DNA from: F22 sp963668535
GTDB taxonomy: Bacteria; Bacteroidota; Bacteroidia; Bacteroidales; Bacteroidaceae
NCBI GenBank assembly: GCA_963668535.1
Contig: OY764867.1
Coordinates: forward strand, 1,674,001-1,738,000
Reading direction: 5' to 3'
Length of the DNA stretch: 64,000 nucleotides
Shown here: piece after piece, positions 60,174-64,000 of the stretch
How positions within the stretch are numbered: position 1 is the first letter of the stretch
How the letters are laid out: each line of letters starts with the position of its first letter
Program-made: the position numbers and the translations under genes
Notes under the pieces: generated by a model
Databases searched by the model: none
What the model was told of the DNA's origin: nothing
What the model saw: only the letters and a program-made list of their open reading frames with translations

Positions 60174-60205
60174 TTTGGAGCGTAAGAATAAAGCTTGTAT
60201 CTTTG
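60174..60205 (+). promoter_or_regulatory. rRNA operon promoter P2
   Basis: TTTG (60174-60177), a 20-base spacer and TATCTTTG (60198-60205), followed by the same catccgc as P1. Its leader has a matching hairpin atggt/accat (60237-60255) but no T run. P1 and P2 look like a duplicated promoter-leader unit. Confidence 0.8.
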
Positions 60206-60475
60206 CATCCGCTTTCCGAAAGAAACAAGGTTTGCAATGGTGAACCAGCTACCATGCGGAGAGTTAGACAAAAAGAAAAGTGTTCTTTGAAGATATTTAC
60301 ATAACAACAAGTAGTACAAGGCTATTATGATTTTATAATAGCAATTATTAAACCGTCAATATTAATATTGAAACAGGTGTAATCCAATACTTGAAATCAG
60401 GTCATCTTGATAAAACAGATCAACTTAGATGTGCATGTTATATATATAATATGTATATCGTGAAATAATATTTTT

Positions 60476-61996
<1,521 letters not shown>

Positions 61997-62141
61997 CTGG
62001 AGAGATGACTACTTACAGTTAAATGTGTCAAGTACATTACACTTATCGGTTTGATAAGCTTGTACGCTTGCTTGTTGTTATAAAATAAAATAAGAGAAAG
62101 TAAGAAGCTGAGTACCATCACACAGCAGATTATTTTGAACT

Positions 62142-62215
62142 AGTCCTATAGCTCAGTTGGTTAGAGCGCTACACTGATAATGTAGAGGTCCGCAGTTCAA
62201 ATCTGCGTGGGACTA
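62142..62215 (+). tRNA. tRNA-Ile (anticodon GAT)
   Basis: A 74-base tRNA. The acceptor arms agtccta (62142-62148) and tgggact (62208-62214) have discriminator A; the anticodon loop is ctGATaa and the T loop ttcaaat. CCA is not encoded. It lies in the 16S-23S spacer, 145 bases after 16S. Confidence 0.97.
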
Positions 62216-62220
62216 CTTTC

Positions 62221-62294
62221 GGGGGATTAGCTCAGCTGGCTAGAGCACCTGCCTTGCACGCAGGGGGTCATCGGTTCGAATCCGATATTCTCCA
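62221..62294 (+). tRNA. tRNA-Ala (anticodon TGC)
   Basis: A 74-base tRNA. The acceptor arms gggggat (62221-62227) and attctcc (62287-62293) have discriminator A; the anticodon loop is ctTGCac and the T loop ttcgaat. It is only five bases after tRNA-Ile, and CCA is not encoded. The Ile-Ala spacer pair is typical of bacterial rRNA operons. Confidence 0.97.
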
Positions 62295-62461
62295 CTTAGA
62301 ATAATTATTTGATGCTTTATAGTATCGAGGCGTTATTCAGATTGATCTTTGACATATTGTACAACCAATTTTCTGTTATGAAATCATGTAAATGATAGAT
62401 TAACCGTAAAGTAACGAATTTATACGAGCGCATTTAGTAGCAATACTAAATGAGTATAGAA

Positions 62462-64000
62462 GAAAGTAATTAAGGGCGCATGGCGGATGCCTTGGCTCTC
62501 GGAGGCGATGAAGGACGTGATAAGCTGCGATAAGCTGCGGGTAGGTGCAAATAACCATTGATCCGTGGATTTCCGAATGGGACAACCTAATATGTTGAAG
62601 ACATATTATCCTGAATAGGAGGCCAACGCAGGGAACTGAAACATCTTAGTACCTGTAGGAAAAGAAAACAAAAGTGATTCCCCTAGTAGTGGCGAGCGAA
62701 CGGGGATTAGCCCAAACCATTAATGTTCCGGCATTAATGGGGTTGTAGGACCACGTTGTGGGACCATAAGTAGTGACTGGAACACACTGGAAAGTGTGAT
62801 CATAGAGGGTGATAATCCCGTACAGGAAGCGACTTAGGCCCTAGTGGTATCCTGAGTAGCGCGGAACACGAGAAATTCTGTGTGAATCTGCCAGGACCAT
62901 CTGGTAAGGCTAAATACTCCCGAGAGACCGATAGCGAACAGTACCGTGAGGGAAAGGTGAAAAGTACTTCGAATAGAAGAGTGAAATAGTTCCTGAAACC
63001 ATGCGCTTACAAGCGGTCGGAGCATCTATATGGTGTGACGGCGTGCCTTTTGCATAATGAACCTACGAGTTACTTTCACTGGCAAGGTTAATTGTCTAGA
63101 GACAAGTAGCCGAAGCGAAAGCGAGTCTTAATAGGGCGCCATAGTCAGTGTGAGTAGACGCGAAACCAAGTGATCTACCCTTGAGCAGGTTGAAGGTTAG
63201 GTAACACTAACTGGAGGACCGAACCAATAAGCGTTGAAAAGCTTCTGGATGACTTGAGGGTGGGGGTGAAAGGCTAATCAAACTTGGAGATAGCTCGTAC
63301 TCCCCGAAATGCATTTAGGTGCAGCCTATAGAATTACTAATGTGAGGTAGAGCGACTGATAAGATGCGAGGGCTTCGCCGCCTATCAAGTCTTGATAAAC
63401 TCCGAATGCGCATTAGTTTAATCTATGGAGTGAGGGCATGGGTGCTAAGGTCCATGTCCGAGAGGAGAAGAATCCAGACCATCAGCTAAGGTCCCTAAAT
63501 AACCACTAAGTTGAACTAACGAAGTAAGATTGCTAAGACAGCTAGGATGTTGGCTTGGAAGCAGCCATTCATTTAAAGAGTGCGTAACAGCTCACTAGTC
63601 GAGGAGTTTTGCATGGATAATAATCGGGCATAAGTGGTTTACCGAAGCTATGGATCCCTTATGGGATGGTAGGGGAGCATTCTACTCTGCGTTGAAGATA
63701 TACCTTGAGGTGTGTTGGAGCGTGTAGAAAAGCAAATGTAGGTATGAGTAACGATAAAGGGGGTGAGAAACCCCCTCGCCGAAAGACTAAGGTTTCCTGA
63801 TCAACGCTAATCGGATCAGGGTTAGTCGGGTCCTAAGACTAAGCCTAATGGCGATGTCGATGGCCGAATGGGTTAATATTCCCATACTAGTATAATATAG
63901 TGATGTGGTGACGGAGAAGTGAAAGCATCGCCATCTGACGGAATAGATGGTTAAAGGGTGTAGATATACGCTTGGTAGGCAAATCCGCCGAGTGTGTCGA
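62462..64000 (+). rRNA. rrl: 23S ribosomal RNA (5' half, cut by the window end)
   Basis: The start is near gaaagtaattaagggcgc. Conserved stretches include ggatgccttggc, gaggcgatgaaggacgtg, ctagtggcgagcgaacgg, and accgatagcgaacagtaccg. About 1,540 bases, roughly the first half of the molecule, are present. The frames called inside it are not genes. The exact 5' end is uncertain by several bases. Confidence 0.97.

Noticed and set aside
59424..60304. Several short frames before the rRNA operon, including a 94-codon basic minus-strand frame at 59601-59885
   Set aside because: Low complexity, overlapping the rRNA promoters or leader, without start-site context or recognisable domain.

Overview
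The window reads as chromosomal backbone of a bacterium of the order Bacteroidales (Bacteroidaceae/Prevotellaceae-like; genus not resolved). Evidence: promoters follow the Bacteroidetes pattern (TTG/TTTG near -33, about 19-21 bases, then TAnnTTTG near -7); most genes lack a strong Shine-Dalgarno sequence, while the ribosomal-protein genes have one; and several gene types are typical of the group: a fused MurF-alanine racemase, RprX/RprY, GSCFA, DUF5606, UpxY-like NusG paralog, HU-like regulator with a C-terminal winged helix, exbB-x-exbD-exbD, DUF3575 proteins. The DNA is AT-rich. I see no insertion sequence, prophage, integrase or CRISPR array.

Layout. 1-3.1 kb: end of a LysM cell-wall hydrolase, a 2[4Fe-4S] ferredoxin, a small secreted protein and a GH10-like lipoprotein. 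3.1-12.4 kb: uvrA, two glycosyltransferases, a membrane-anchored EEP-fold enzyme, a Crp/Fnr regulator, free methionine-R-sulfoxide reductase and a SulP transporter. 12.6-17.9 kb: a lytic transglycosylase, an ammonium-uptake operon (porin, P-II protein, AmtB) with a long leader containing coupled mini-ORFs, and hemW. 18.1-23.7 kb: an EF-G2-like factor lacking the catalytic histidine, rprXY, a small membrane protein and a MarR regulator. 24-31 kb: rpsF-rpsR-rplI, an HU-like gene behind a large palindrome, and the leftward dxs-trkA-trkH operon.

31-46 kb: GSCFA protein, murF-alr, a DMT exporter, pfkA, cmk-ispH, tonB, a polyprenyl synthetase-unknown-tatD operon, tRNA-Ser, the exbB/exbD energy-transduction operon, and a redox protein-nitrilase pair. 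46-52 kb: plsC, a YgiQ radical SAM protein, two small unknown proteins (one TusA-like without its cysteine), a second DMT exporter, DUF5606, an orphan UpxY-like antiterminator and a GT2 enzyme.

52.9-59.3 kb: a leftward operon of five exported proteins (two DUF3575-type proteins, a lipoprotein, a large OmpA-like protein and a beta-barrel-like protein). It resembles pilus-accessory gene sets but has no pilin here and is the best candidate for an undescribed system. From 60 kb to the end: an rRNA operon with tandem duplicated promoters, 16S, tRNA-Ile, tRNA-Ala and the first half of 23S.

Themes that link genes: isoprenoid supply (dxs, ispH, polyprenyl synthetase), envelope energisation (TonB and ExbB/ExbD), envelope building (murF-alr, plsC, glycosyltransferases, lytic enzymes), and nitrogen uptake (porin-P-II-AmtB). 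Several promoters sit so close to the start codon that the mRNAs should be leaderless.
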